From Streptomyces sp. ADI96-02 (GTDB lineage: Bacteria > Actinomycetota > Actinomycetes > Streptomycetales > Streptomycetaceae), in contig NZ_ML123034.1 of NCBI RefSeq assembly GCF_003846185.1, positions 2,063,885 to 2,127,884 on the forward strand: 64,000 nt of DNA, written 5' to 3'. Shown piece after piece: positions 28,426 to 36,308 of the stretch. Below the pieces are notes generated by a model. The model did not search any database. It was not told the DNA's origin and was given only the letters and a program-made list of their open reading frames with translations. Position numbers and translations under genes: made by a program. The stretch's first letter is position 1. The number at the start of each line of letters is the position of its first letter.

Positions 28426-28440
28426 TAGGAAACCTTCCTA
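28426..28440. promoter_or_regulatory. Candidate ROK/CsnR operator
   Basis: TAGGAA-ACC-TTCCTA, a perfect 6-bp-arm palindrome 20 bases before the ROK regulator start. It matches the type of palindrome (AGGAAA..TTTCCT) described for CsnR control of chitosanase and csn genes in Streptomyces. The position implies autorepression of the operon. Confidence 0.65.
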
Positions 28441-28460
28441 ACAGAGGCGGTGCGTCGAGC

Positions 28461-29702
28461 ATGGCGGGAACCACTCCGGGCGTACCCGGCACACCCCGCA
28501 CTCCCGGCGCTCCGGGCACCCCTCGCGTGCTGCGGGCCATGAACGACCGGGCCGCGCTGGATCTGCTGCTGGAGCACGGGCCGCTGTCGCGGACCCGGAT
28601 CGGCGCGCTGACCGGCCTCTCCAAGCCCACCGCCTCCCAGCTGCTGGCCCGCCTGGAGGCCGCCGGCCTGGTCGTGGCGACCGGCACCAGCGTCGGGCGG
28701 CCGGGGCCGAACGCGCGGCTGTACACCGTGAACCCGCGGGCCGCCCACGTGGCCGCGCTCGACGTGACCAGCCGCCGGATCACCGCCGCCGTCGCGGACG
28801 TCACCGGAGCGACGGCGGGCGAGTTCGAGCTGCGGACGCCGGGCCGGCGCGGCGACGGCGCGGTGCGCCAGGTCGCCGAGGCGCTGGACGGCGCGGTCGA
28901 GGAGGCCGGGCTCACCCGCGCCGACATCCACCGGGTGGTCATCGGCACGCCGGGCGCGTTCGACCCGGGCACCGGGCGGCTGCGGTACGCCGCGCACCTG
29001 CCCGGCTGGCACTCCCCCACCCTGCTGGACGAGCTGGCCGCGTCCCTGCCGATGCCGGTGGAGTACGAGAACGACGTGAACCTGGTGGCGGTGGCCGAGC
29101 AGCGCCTGGGCGCGGCCCGCGGCCACGAGGACTTCGTCCTGCTGTGGAACGAGGAGGGCCTGGGCGCCGCCCTCGTCATCAACGGCCGGCTGCACCGCGG
29201 CTTCACCGGCGGCGCGGGCGAGGTCGGTTTCCTCCCGGTGCCCGGCGCGCCGCTCGTCCGCCGGGTCGTCGAGGCGAACAGCGGCGGCTTCCAGGAGCTG
29301 GCGGGCGCGCAGGCGGTGCCCCGGCTCGCCAGGGCGCTCGGCATCGACACCGCGCGGCAGCCGTACGCGGCGGTCGCCGCCGACCTGCTGGCGCGGGCCG
29401 CGGACGCCTACGGGCGGGACGAGGCGCTGACCGGCCTGCTGCTCCGGTACGCCCAGCGGCTCGCCACCGGACTCGCCTCCGTGACCGCCGTCCTGGACCC
29501 CGGGCTGATCGTGCTCTCCGGCGGCGTGGTCGCCGCCGGGGGCGAGGTCCTCCGGTCCCTGGTCCAGTCCGAACTGGCCGAGCTGGCGGCCTCCCGGCCG
29601 CGCCTGGTCCTCGGCGGTATCGACCGCGCCCCGGTGCTGCGCGGAGCCCTGGAAAGGGCGCTGGCCGACACCCGCGACGAGGTGTTCGACACCTCGCGCT
29701 GA
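28461..29702 (+). CDS. csnR: ROK-family transcriptional regulator, CsnR-like
   Basis: 413-residue repressor: a winged helix-turn-helix at 25-85 (LSRTRIGALTGLSKPTASQL) followed by a ROK/sugar-kinase-fold domain (VVIGTPGAFDPGTG, the GLGAALVINGRLHRGFTGGAGEVG region). A Pro/Gly repeat (TPGVPGTPRTPGAPGTP) precedes the HTH. In S. coelicolor csnR heads the csnR-K operon for chitosan-oligosaccharide uptake. The neighbours here (GH4 hydrolase and kinase) and the operator palindrome upstream support that identity. Start ATG 28461 is chosen because the homologous region and operator exclude the upstream open frame. Confidence 0.75.
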   Translation: MAGTTPGVPGTPRTPGAPGTPRVLRAMNDRAALDLLLEHGPLSRTRIGALTGLSKPTASQLLARLEAAGLVVATGTSVGRPGPNARLYTVNPRAAHVAALDVTSRRITAAVADVTGATAGEFELRTPGRRGDGAVRQVAEALDGAVEEAGLTRADIHRVVIGTPGAFDPGTGRLRYAAHLPGWHSPTLLDELAASLPMPVEYENDVNLVAVAEQRLGAARGHEDFVLLWNEEGLGAALVINGRLHRGFTGGAGEVGFLPVPGAPLVRRVVEANSGGFQELAGAQAVPRLARALGIDTARQPYAAVAADLLARAADAYGRDEALTGLLLRYAQRLATGLASVTAVLDPGLIVLSGGVVAAGGEVLRSLVQSELAELAASRPRLVLGGIDRAPVLRGALERALADTRDEVFDTSR

Positions 29703-29773
29703 ACCATCCCCGAACCGCGTCGCCCGGACGGCATTCGTCGAGGGCGTCGCACCGACCGGAGCAGAGGGCCGAC

Positions 29774-31039
29774 ATGAAGCTCGCAGTAGTGGGTGGCGGG
29801 TCCACCTACACCCCTGAACTGATCGACGGATTCGCCCGGTTGCGGGACACGTTGCCGGTCGAGGAGCTGGTGCTCGTCGACCCGGCGGCCGACCGCCTGG
29901 AGCTCGTCGGCGCCCTCGCCCGGCGCATCTTCGCCAAGCAGGAGCACGCGGGGAGGATCACGACGACGTCCGACCTCGACGCGGGCGTGGCCGGCGCCGA
30001 CGCGGTCCTGCTCCAGCTGCGCGTCGGCGGGCAGGCCGCGCGCGAGCGGGACGAGACCTGGCCGCTGGAGTGCGGCTGCGTCGGGCAGGAGACCACCGGC
30101 GCCGGCGGCCTCGCCAAGGCGCTGCGCACCGTGCCGGTCGTCCTGGACATCGCCGAGCGGGTGCGCCGCACCAACCCGGACGCGTGGATCATCGACTTCA
30201 CCAACCCGGTCGGCATCGTCACCCGGGCGCTCCTCCGGGCCGGCCACAAGGCCGTCGGCCTGTGCAACGTGGCGATCGGCTTCCAGCGCAAGTTCGCCCG
30301 GCTGCTGGACGTCGCTCCCGCCGAGGTCCACCTCGACCACGTGGGGCTCAACCACCTGACCTGGGAGCTGGGCGTGCGCCTCGGCGGCCCGGACGGGGAG
30401 GACGTCCTGCCGAGGCTGCTGGCCGAGCACGGCGACGCCGTCGCCGACGACCTGCGGATGCCCCGGCGGATCGTGGACCGGCTCGGCGTCGTCCCCTCGT
30501 ACTACCTGCGGTACTTCTACGCCCACGACGAGGTCGTACGGGAGCTGGGCACGAAGCCGTCCCGCGCCGCCGAGGTCGCGGCGATGGAGCGGGAACTGCT
30601 CGCGATGTACGGCGACCCCGCGCTGGACGAGAAGCCCGCGCTGCTCGCCGAGCGCGGCGGCGCGTTCTACTCGGAGGCGGCGGTGGACCTCGCGGCCTCG
30701 CTGCTGGGCGGCGGCGGTTCGGCGGTCCAGGTGGTCAACACGTACAACAACGGGACGCTGCCGTTCCTCCCGGACGACGCGGTGATCGAGGTCCAGGCCC
30801 GCGTCGGGCACGACGGGGCGTCGCCGCTGGCCGTACCGGCGCTGGACCCGCTCTACGCGGGCCTGATCGCCAACGTCACGGCGTACGAGGACCTCGCGCT
30901 GGAGGCGGCGCTGCGCGGCGGCCGGGACCGGGTCTTCAAGGCGCTGCTCGCCCACCCGCTGATCGGCCAGTACGACTACGCCGACGGGCTCACCGACCGG
31001 CTGATCGCCCACAACCGGGAGCACCTGGCGTGGGCGTGA
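29774..31039 (+). CDS. csnH: GH4 family 6-phospho-beta-glucosidase-like hydrolase (CsnH-like)
   Basis: 421-residue NAD- and Mn-dependent glycosidase of family 4 (cytosol). Seen: the Rossmann start LAVVGGGSTYTPEL, the metal/substrate motif GLCNVAIGF, IIDFTNPVGIVTRA, and DHVGLNHLTWE. In the S. coelicolor csn operon the equivalent gene is thought to cleave imported glucosamine oligosaccharides. It lies 71 bases after csnR and overlaps the kinase by 4 bases (GTGA). The three transporter genes expected between csnR and this gene are absent. Confidence 0.85.
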   Translation: MKLAVVGGGSTYTPELIDGFARLRDTLPVEELVLVDPAADRLELVGALARRIFAKQEHAGRITTTSDLDAGVAGADAVLLQLRVGGQAARERDETWPLECGCVGQETTGAGGLAKALRTVPVVLDIAERVRRTNPDAWIIDFTNPVGIVTRALLRAGHKAVGLCNVAIGFQRKFARLLDVAPAEVHLDHVGLNHLTWELGVRLGGPDGEDVLPRLLAEHGDAVADDLRMPRRIVDRLGVVPSYYLRYFYAHDEVVRELGTKPSRAAEVAAMERELLAMYGDPALDEKPALLAERGGAFYSEAAVDLAASLLGGGGSAVQVVNTYNNGTLPFLPDDAVIEVQARVGHDGASPLAVPALDPLYAGLIANVTAYEDLALEAALRGGRDRVFKALLAHPLIGQYDYADGLTDRLIAHNREHLAWA

Positions 31040-32007
31040 ACGTGGCGGTCGTCGCCGTCGACGCGGGCAACAGCAAGACCGACGTCGCCCTGATCGGTCA
31101 GGACGGCACGGTGCTGTCGACGGCACGCGGCGGCGGCTTCCAGCCGCCCGTGGTCGGGGTGGAGGCGGCGGTCGACGCGCTGGCCGTCGCGCTGGAGCGG
31201 GCGGTCGACGGGTTGGGCGGCCCGCTCGGATCGGTCGGGCACGTCTCCGCGTGCCTGGCCAACGCCGATCTGCCGGTGGAGGAGGCCGAGCTGACGCGGG
31301 CTCTGGAGGCGCGCGGCTGGGCCGCCACCGTGGAGGTGCGCAACGACACCTTCGCGATCCTGCGCGCCGGGGTGGACGAGCCCCGGGGCGTCGCGGTCGT
31401 CTGCGGCGCGGGGATCAACTGCGTGGGCATGGCGCCGGACGGGCGCACCGCCCGCTTCCCCGCGATCGGCCGGATATCCGGTGACTGGGGCGGCGGTTCG
31501 GGGCTCGCGGAGGAGGCGCTGTGGTTCGCCGCGCGGGCCGAGGACGGGCGCGGCGAACCGACCGAGCTGGTCCGCGCGCTGCCCGGCCACTTCGGACTCG
31601 GCTCGATGTACGCGCTGATCGAGGCGCTGCACCGGGGCGCGATCCCGCGGGCGCGGCGGCACGAGCTGACGCCGGTGCTGTTCGCCACGGCCGCCGCCGG
31701 GGACCCGGTGGCCGACTCGCTGGTGGAGCGGCTGGCCGAGGAGGTCGTGGCACTGGCCTCGGTCGCGCTGGCCCGGCTGGAGCTGCTGGAGGAGGAGGTT
31801 CCGGTGCTGCTCGGCGGGAGCGTGCTGGCCGCGCGCCACCCCCGGTTGAACGACCGGATCGCCGAACTGCTGGCGGCCCGCGCGCCGAAGGCCGTGGCGC
31901 GGGTGGTCGCGCAGCCGCCGGTGCTGGGCGCGGCGCTGCTGGGACTGGACCGTACGGGGGCGGCCGGGGAGGTGCACCGCAGACTGCGCGCGCAGTACGC
32001 GGCCTGA
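31036..32007 (+). CDS. csnK: BadF/BadG-type sugar kinase (CsnK-like, GlcN/GlcNAc kinase)
   Basis: 323-residue ASKHA-fold kinase. Seen: phosphate-1 loop VDAGNSKTDVAL, ACLANAD, NDTFAILRAGV, CGAGINCVG and ISGDWGGGSGLAEEAL, ending with LLGGSVL (adenosine motif). These are typical of N-acetylglucosamine/glucosamine kinases. GTG 31036 shares a 4-base overlap with the csnH stop, indicating translational coupling. Likely role: phosphorylation of glucosamine released by the GH4 enzyme. Confidence 0.85.
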   Translation: MNVAVVAVDAGNSKTDVALIGQDGTVLSTARGGGFQPPVVGVEAAVDALAVALERAVDGLGGPLGSVGHVSACLANADLPVEEAELTRALEARGWAATVEVRNDTFAILRAGVDEPRGVAVVCGAGINCVGMAPDGRTARFPAIGRISGDWGGGSGLAEEALWFAARAEDGRGEPTELVRALPGHFGLGSMYALIEALHRGAIPRARRHELTPVLFATAAAGDPVADSLVERLAEEVVALASVALARLELLEEEVPVLLGGSVLAARHPRLNDRIAELLAARAPKAVARVVAQPPVLGAALLGLDRTGAAGEVHRRLRAQYAA

Positions 32008-32436
32008 GCGCCGCCGCACCCCGGCGTGCGCCTGTGTACGCCGCCGTACGTCCGTGTACGCCGACGTCCGCCCGGGTACGCCGCCGTTCGGCCGCCGTGC
32101 GCCGGGAACCGATCGGCGGCCCCGCTCGTGTACCTGATGGGACGTCGGCCCGGATTCGGTACGACACCCGGGGCCGGCATCGGAGGCGGTTCGGGGGATT
32201 TCGCCACCGTGCGGGGTGCGCTTATGGGGCGTTTCCGGGCACGTTGCACCGGTTGCCTTGATCGGCCGCGTCCGCCCTGATCGAATGCGGGGGCCGACGC
32301 GGAATCCAGGCGTTCCCGGTGTGGACGCCCGTCCCCGCGGCCATACTTCTGGCCGGGCGCCACCCCCGGCCGACCGGGGGCCAGACCGTTGTGAGTGACC
32401 GAGGGGGCCGTGGTCAGTGACCGAGGGGGAGGTCAA
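32008..32436. other. Intergenic region before the glnX-pknG operon
   Basis: 429 bases. The 5' half is built from imperfect GTACGCCG / CGTGTACGCC repeats (32035-32095). The 3' end has a duplicated AGTGACCGAGGGGG (32394-32407 and 32416-32429), the second copy forming the ribosome site of the next gene. The operon promoter is presumably in the AT-richer section 32150-32290. No gene is credible. Confidence 0.5.
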
Positions 32437-33825
32437 GTGACGAACCCGCCGAACGGCGGCTCGCCGGTGCGGTACGCGCCGGACCCGGCGTCCGCGCCCG
32501 CCGCCGTGCCGGAGCGGCGCGTCGGTCCCGGGGCCGCGCGGGCCCGGCGGCTGCGCGCCGCGGCGACGACGGAGCCGGGCCGGCTCCGCGTGGTCGGGGC
32601 CGTACTGGCGCTGCTGGTCGTGGGGTTCGGAGCGGTCACCGCGCTGGAGGTCTCCCACCGGGCGTCCGCCGCCGACGACGTGGTGAGCCGCAGCCAGCCG
32701 CTGAGCGCCGACGCGGCGAGCGTCTACCGCTCGCTCGCCGACGCGGACACCATGGCGGCGAGCGGCTTCCTCGCGGGGGCCCAGGAGCCCGAGGCCGTCC
32801 AGGAGCAGTACCGCGCGGACATCGCGGAGGCGGCACGCCTGCTGGTGAAGGCGTCGGCGACCACCGACTCCTCCACCCGCTCCCGGCAGGAGATCACCAC
32901 CCTCAACGAACTGCTGCCCGTCTACACCGGGCTGATCGAGCGGGCCCGCGCCAACAACCGGCAGGGGCTGCCGCTGGGCGGCGCGTATCTGCGGTACGCG
33001 AACCAGAAGATGAGCGACGAACTGCTTCCGGCCGCCGAGCGGTTGTACGCGGCGGAGACCGGCCGGCTCGGCCGGGACTCGGCCGACGCCCGGCAGTGGC
33101 CCGTCCTCTCGCTCGCCGCCGGAGTCCTGGTGCTGGGCGTGCTGGTGTGGACGCAGCGGCGCGAGTACCGCCGTACCAACCGGGTGTTCAACCACGGGCT
33201 GCTCGCGGCGACGGCCGCGGCCTCGGTGGTGCTGCTCTGGCTGGCGGTGGGCCACGGGGTGGTCCGCGCGGAGCTGCGTTCGGCGATGGTGCACGGCCAG
33301 GAGTCCCTGGAGGTGCTGAACGACGCGCGGATCAACTCGCTGAAGGCCCGCGCCAACGAGAACCTCACGCTGGTGGCGCGCGGCGCGGTGCTGACGCCCG
33401 ACGGAGCCCACGACCAGTACGAGAGCGACTACGCCACGGGCATGAAGGCGCTGGAGGACCGGCTGCGCAGCGCGGGGCGGCTCGCCGACGACGCGGCGGG
33501 CGGCGCTCCGGTGGCCCGCGCCGTCGAGGGCGTCGCCGCCTGGCAGAGCCGGCACCGCGCGGCCCGGGCCACGGACGACCGGGGCGACTACGACGGCGCG
33601 CTGGAGCGGATCATCGGGTCCGAGGATTCGACCGGGCAGTCCTTCCGGCAGGTCGACGCGGCGCTGCGGCAGGCGCTCGCCCATGAGCAGGGCCAGTTCA
33701 CCGAGGCGGCCGAGGGCGGGCGCGGGGCGGTGCGCGGCCTGCCGACAGGAGCCGCCGCACTGGCGGTGCTGGGCGCGGTCGCCGCGATCCTCGGGGTCAA
33801 CCGCAGGCTCTCGGAGTACCGGTGA
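32437..33825 (+). CDS. GlnX-like four-helix membrane signalling protein
   Basis: 462-residue membrane protein with four predicted transmembrane helices (about residues 47-68, 221-241, 250-272 and 435-455) enclosing two extracytoplasmic, mostly helical sensor-like regions. Known: in mycobacteria and corynebacteria GlnX is a four-helix protein that links the amino-acid binding protein GlnH to kinase PknG. The same order (membrane protein, binding protein, then PknG) is seen here. GTG 32437 has GGGGAGG at 5-6 bases. It overlaps the next gene by four bases. Annotation rests on topology and synteny, not on a motif. Confidence 0.72.
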   Translation: MTNPPNGGSPVRYAPDPASAPAAVPERRVGPGAARARRLRAAATTEPGRLRVVGAVLALLVVGFGAVTALEVSHRASAADDVVSRSQPLSADAASVYRSLADADTMAASGFLAGAQEPEAVQEQYRADIAEAARLLVKASATTDSSTRSRQEITTLNELLPVYTGLIERARANNRQGLPLGGAYLRYANQKMSDELLPAAERLYAAETGRLGRDSADARQWPVLSLAAGVLVLGVLVWTQRREYRRTNRVFNHGLLAATAAASVVLLWLAVGHGVVRAELRSAMVHGQESLEVLNDARINSLKARANENLTLVARGAVLTPDGAHDQYESDYATGMKALEDRLRSAGRLADDAAGGAPVARAVEGVAAWQSRHRAARATDDRGDYDGALERIIGSEDSTGQSFRQVDAALRQALAHEQGQFTEAAEGGRGAVRGLPTGAAALAVLGAVAAILGVNRRLSEYR

Positions 33826-34874
33826 GAGGGGCGGCGATGACCAGGGACCGGACACCGCGGCGGGTCGCGGGCGGCCGGCTGCGCGGCTGGGGCGGCGTGA
33901 CGGGCATGGCGCTGGCGTGCGCGGTCACCGCCGCGCTGACCCTGCTGCCGCTGTCCCACCGGGCCGGCGAACCGCCCGCGGCGCGGGCGGCGGACACCGG
34001 CAGCGCCGTGCCGGCGAGCGCCGGGACCTGCGACGATCCGGAGGCGAGTCTGCGGCCGTCCGGGGCGGACGGGCCGAACATCGAGAGGATCAAGGCGCGC
34101 GGCAAGCTCGTCGCGGGCGTCGACCAGAACAGCTTCCGCTGGGGCTACCGCGACCCGGCCTCCGGCCGGCTCGAAGGCTTCGACATCGACCTGGTGCACG
34201 CCATCGCCGAGGACATCCTCGGCGACCCGGACGCGGTGGTCTTCCGGGCCATACCCACCAACCAGCGCGTCGCCGCCCTGGAGAACGGCCGGGTCGACGT
34301 CGTCGTGCGGACGATGACGATCAACTGCAAGCGGCTGGAGCAGGTCTCCTTCTCCACCGCCTACTTCCAGGCGGGGCAGCAGGTCCTCGCGCCGCGCGAT
34401 TCGCCGATCACGGGGTACGACGCCTCGCTGAAGGGCAAGCGCGTCTGCTCGGCCGAGGGCTCCACGGCGTACGAGGCGCTGGAGAAGCGGTCCTACGGGG
34501 CGGTCTACCAGGACGAGGGCGACGGCACCGCGCGCGACCGGGACCGGCTGACCGTGCCGAACCAGCTGGACTGCCTGGTGCGGCTCCAACTCGGCGAGGT
34601 CGACGCCGTCGTCACGGACAACGCGCTGGCGGCGGGCCAGGCGGCGCAGGACCCGGCGGTGGTCCTCAAGGGCGACAAGCCGTTCACCACGGAGTACTAC
34701 GGCGTCGCGACGAAGAAGGGCGCCGACGACCTGGTGGCCCGCGTCAACCAGGTGCTGGTCGACTACCGCGCGGGCGGACCGGACAGCGCCTGGATGACGT
34801 CGTACCGCAAGTGGCTGGCGAGCGGCCTGCCCGGCATCACGGCGCCTCCGGCGCCCACCTACCGGAACGACTGA
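33822..34874 (+). CDS. GlnH-like amino-acid-binding protein (SBP family 3)
   Basis: 350-residue exported solute-binding protein. Seen: hydrophobic N-terminal segment (GMALACAVTAALTLLPL), then the family-3 fold: KLVAGVDQNSFRWGYRDP, GFDIDLVHAIAEDIL, RVDVVVRTMTINCKR, KGKRVCSAEGSTAY, VDAVVTDNALAAG. No good lipobox is visible, so it may be anchored by an uncleaved signal, unlike the lipoprotein GlnH of mycobacteria. No ABC permease or ATPase gene is present, which argues for sensing, not transport. GTG 33822 (GTGA overlap) or ATG 33837 may be the start. Confidence 0.82.
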   Translation: MRGAAMTRDRTPRRVAGGRLRGWGGVTGMALACAVTAALTLLPLSHRAGEPPAARAADTGSAVPASAGTCDDPEASLRPSGADGPNIERIKARGKLVAGVDQNSFRWGYRDPASGRLEGFDIDLVHAIAEDILGDPDAVVFRAIPTNQRVAALENGRVDVVVRTMTINCKRLEQVSFSTAYFQAGQQVLAPRDSPITGYDASLKGKRVCSAEGSTAYEALEKRSYGAVYQDEGDGTARDRDRLTVPNQLDCLVRLQLGEVDAVVTDNALAAGQAAQDPAVVLKGDKPFTTEYYGVATKKGADDLVARVNQVLVDYRAGGPDSAWMTSYRKWLASGLPGITAPPAPTYRND

Positions 34875-34961
34875 ACCCGCCCGGACCGGCGCCGCCGGAA
34901 CGACCGGGCAACGATCCCGCCCGCGCCCCACGGCCGGGCGGGCAGAGCGGAGAGGTGATCG

Positions 34962-36308
34962 ATGGGCGTCGCGGGATCCTTTCCCGGCTCCACGGGAAGG
35001 CCGCCCGGTCCGGACATGGACCGGGACGAGGCGGACCGTGCGCTGGACCGGCTCGGCGCGGAGCACGAGGCGATCGAGACCTCGCTCCTCGCCCTCCAGG
35101 ACCATGCGGGCCGCCGCCTCCTGGAGGGCGCCGAACTCTCCGGCGTCACCCGGGAGCGCTGGGCGGCGACCGAGCGGTCGATCACGCTGCTGTGGGGGTA
35201 CTTCGACGCCTACGCGGGCGCGCTCGCCGAGGCGCGGGAGATCCGGGCGCGGCGGCGCCACCCGAACCGGGAGGACCTGGCCGCGCTGACCGGGCTGCTG
35301 CGCGGCGACGCGGTCACCGTGGCGAACACCGCGGCCCTGCCGAACGCCTCGCCGACCGGCCCGGCCCGGCTCTCCGAGCGGTTCACGCTCCAGGAGCTGG
35401 TCGGCCGGATGAACGAGCTGTACGCCGAGTCGCTGGACATGGTCGTCGCCTCCGACTCCGTCTGGTCCGCGCTGCCCGCCCGCATCGACCTGCTCTCCGC
35501 CGAGCTGCACCGCACCCGGTCCCTGGCGCACTCGGTGGGCGTGCGGCCCGGCGAGCATCCGGCCGGGGACGACCTGGTGGAGATCACCGGGGAGCTGACC
35601 GCGCTGCGGGCGCGGGTGATCGCCGACCCGCTGGCGTTCTGGGTGGCCGGCCCCGGCAGCGCCGCGCCCGGCGGCGGCCGTCCGGACACCTCGCGCTACG
35701 ACCGGGCGGCCCGCGCCCTGGAGGACGTGCGGCGGGAGATCGAGGCGGTGCTCGCGGTCCGGCAGGACGCCGAGGCCCGGCTGATGCGCCTGCGGGACGT
35801 GCTCTCGCGCGCGGACCGCACCCTCACCGAGGCGCGGTCCGCGCGCGGCGAGGTGCTGGCCAAGATCGCCGCCTCCGAGGTGCCGGCCGTCAGCGGACCG
35901 CCCACCGCCCTCCAGGAGCGGCTGGCCGCCGCCGCGGAGTACCGCAGGCACGCCCGGTGGCACCGCCTCTCGCCGCTGCTGGAGTCGCTGGAGCGGGAGG
36001 CCGAGGACGAACTGCTGCGCGCCCGGGAGTCGCTGACCTCCGTCACGGCTCCGCTGGCGGTCCGCGCGGAGCTGCGCGGCCGGCTCGACGCGTACCGGGC
36101 GAAGGTGACCCGGCACGGGCTGGCGGAGGACCCGGTGCTGATCGAGCGGTACGACGCGGCCCGCCGGATGCTGTGGAGCGCCCCGTGCGACCTGCGGGCC
36201 GCCGGGCAGGCCGTCCTGCGCTACCAGCAGGCCGCCGCCGAACTGCTGACACCGCACCGGGTCGCCGGACCGCGGGACCGGCGGGGCGACGAGGGGGAGA
36301 TCCGATGA
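34962..36308 (+). CDS. Coiled-coil protein of the PknG cluster, function unknown
   Basis: 448 residues, mostly charged helix with several coiled-coil stretches (about 15-100, 235-300 and 310-395), rich in Ala, Arg, Glu and Leu, without signal peptide, helix pair or known domain. One Trp-rich segment (RWAATERSITLLWGYFDAYAG) near residue 70 recurs in weaker form as ADPLAFWVAGP. It ends on an ATGA overlap with pknG, so the two are translationally coupled; GGAGAGG precedes ATG 34962. The position between sensor and kinase suggests a cytoplasmic scaffold or relay. I recognise no family. Confidence 0.75.
   Translation: MGVAGSFPGSTGRPPGPDMDRDEADRALDRLGAEHEAIETSLLALQDHAGRRLLEGAELSGVTRERWAATERSITLLWGYFDAYAGALAEAREIRARRRHPNREDLAALTGLLRGDAVTVANTAALPNASPTGPARLSERFTLQELVGRMNELYAESLDMVVASDSVWSALPARIDLLSAELHRTRSLAHSVGVRPGEHPAGDDLVEITGELTALRARVIADPLAFWVAGPGSAAPGGGRPDTSRYDRAARALEDVRREIEAVLAVRQDAEARLMRLRDVLSRADRTLTEARSARGEVLAKIAASEVPAVSGPPTALQERLAAAAEYRRHARWHRLSPLLESLEREAEDELLRARESLTSVTAPLAVRAELRGRLDAYRAKVTRHGLAEDPVLIERYDAARRMLWSAPCDLRAAGQAVLRYQQAAAELLTPHRVAGPRDRRGDEGEIR

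Noticed and set aside
33822..34874. GlnH-like protein as part of an ABC importer
   Set aside because: No permease or ATPase gene is present in the neighbourhood, and the coupling to a GlnX-like protein and PknG favours sensing.
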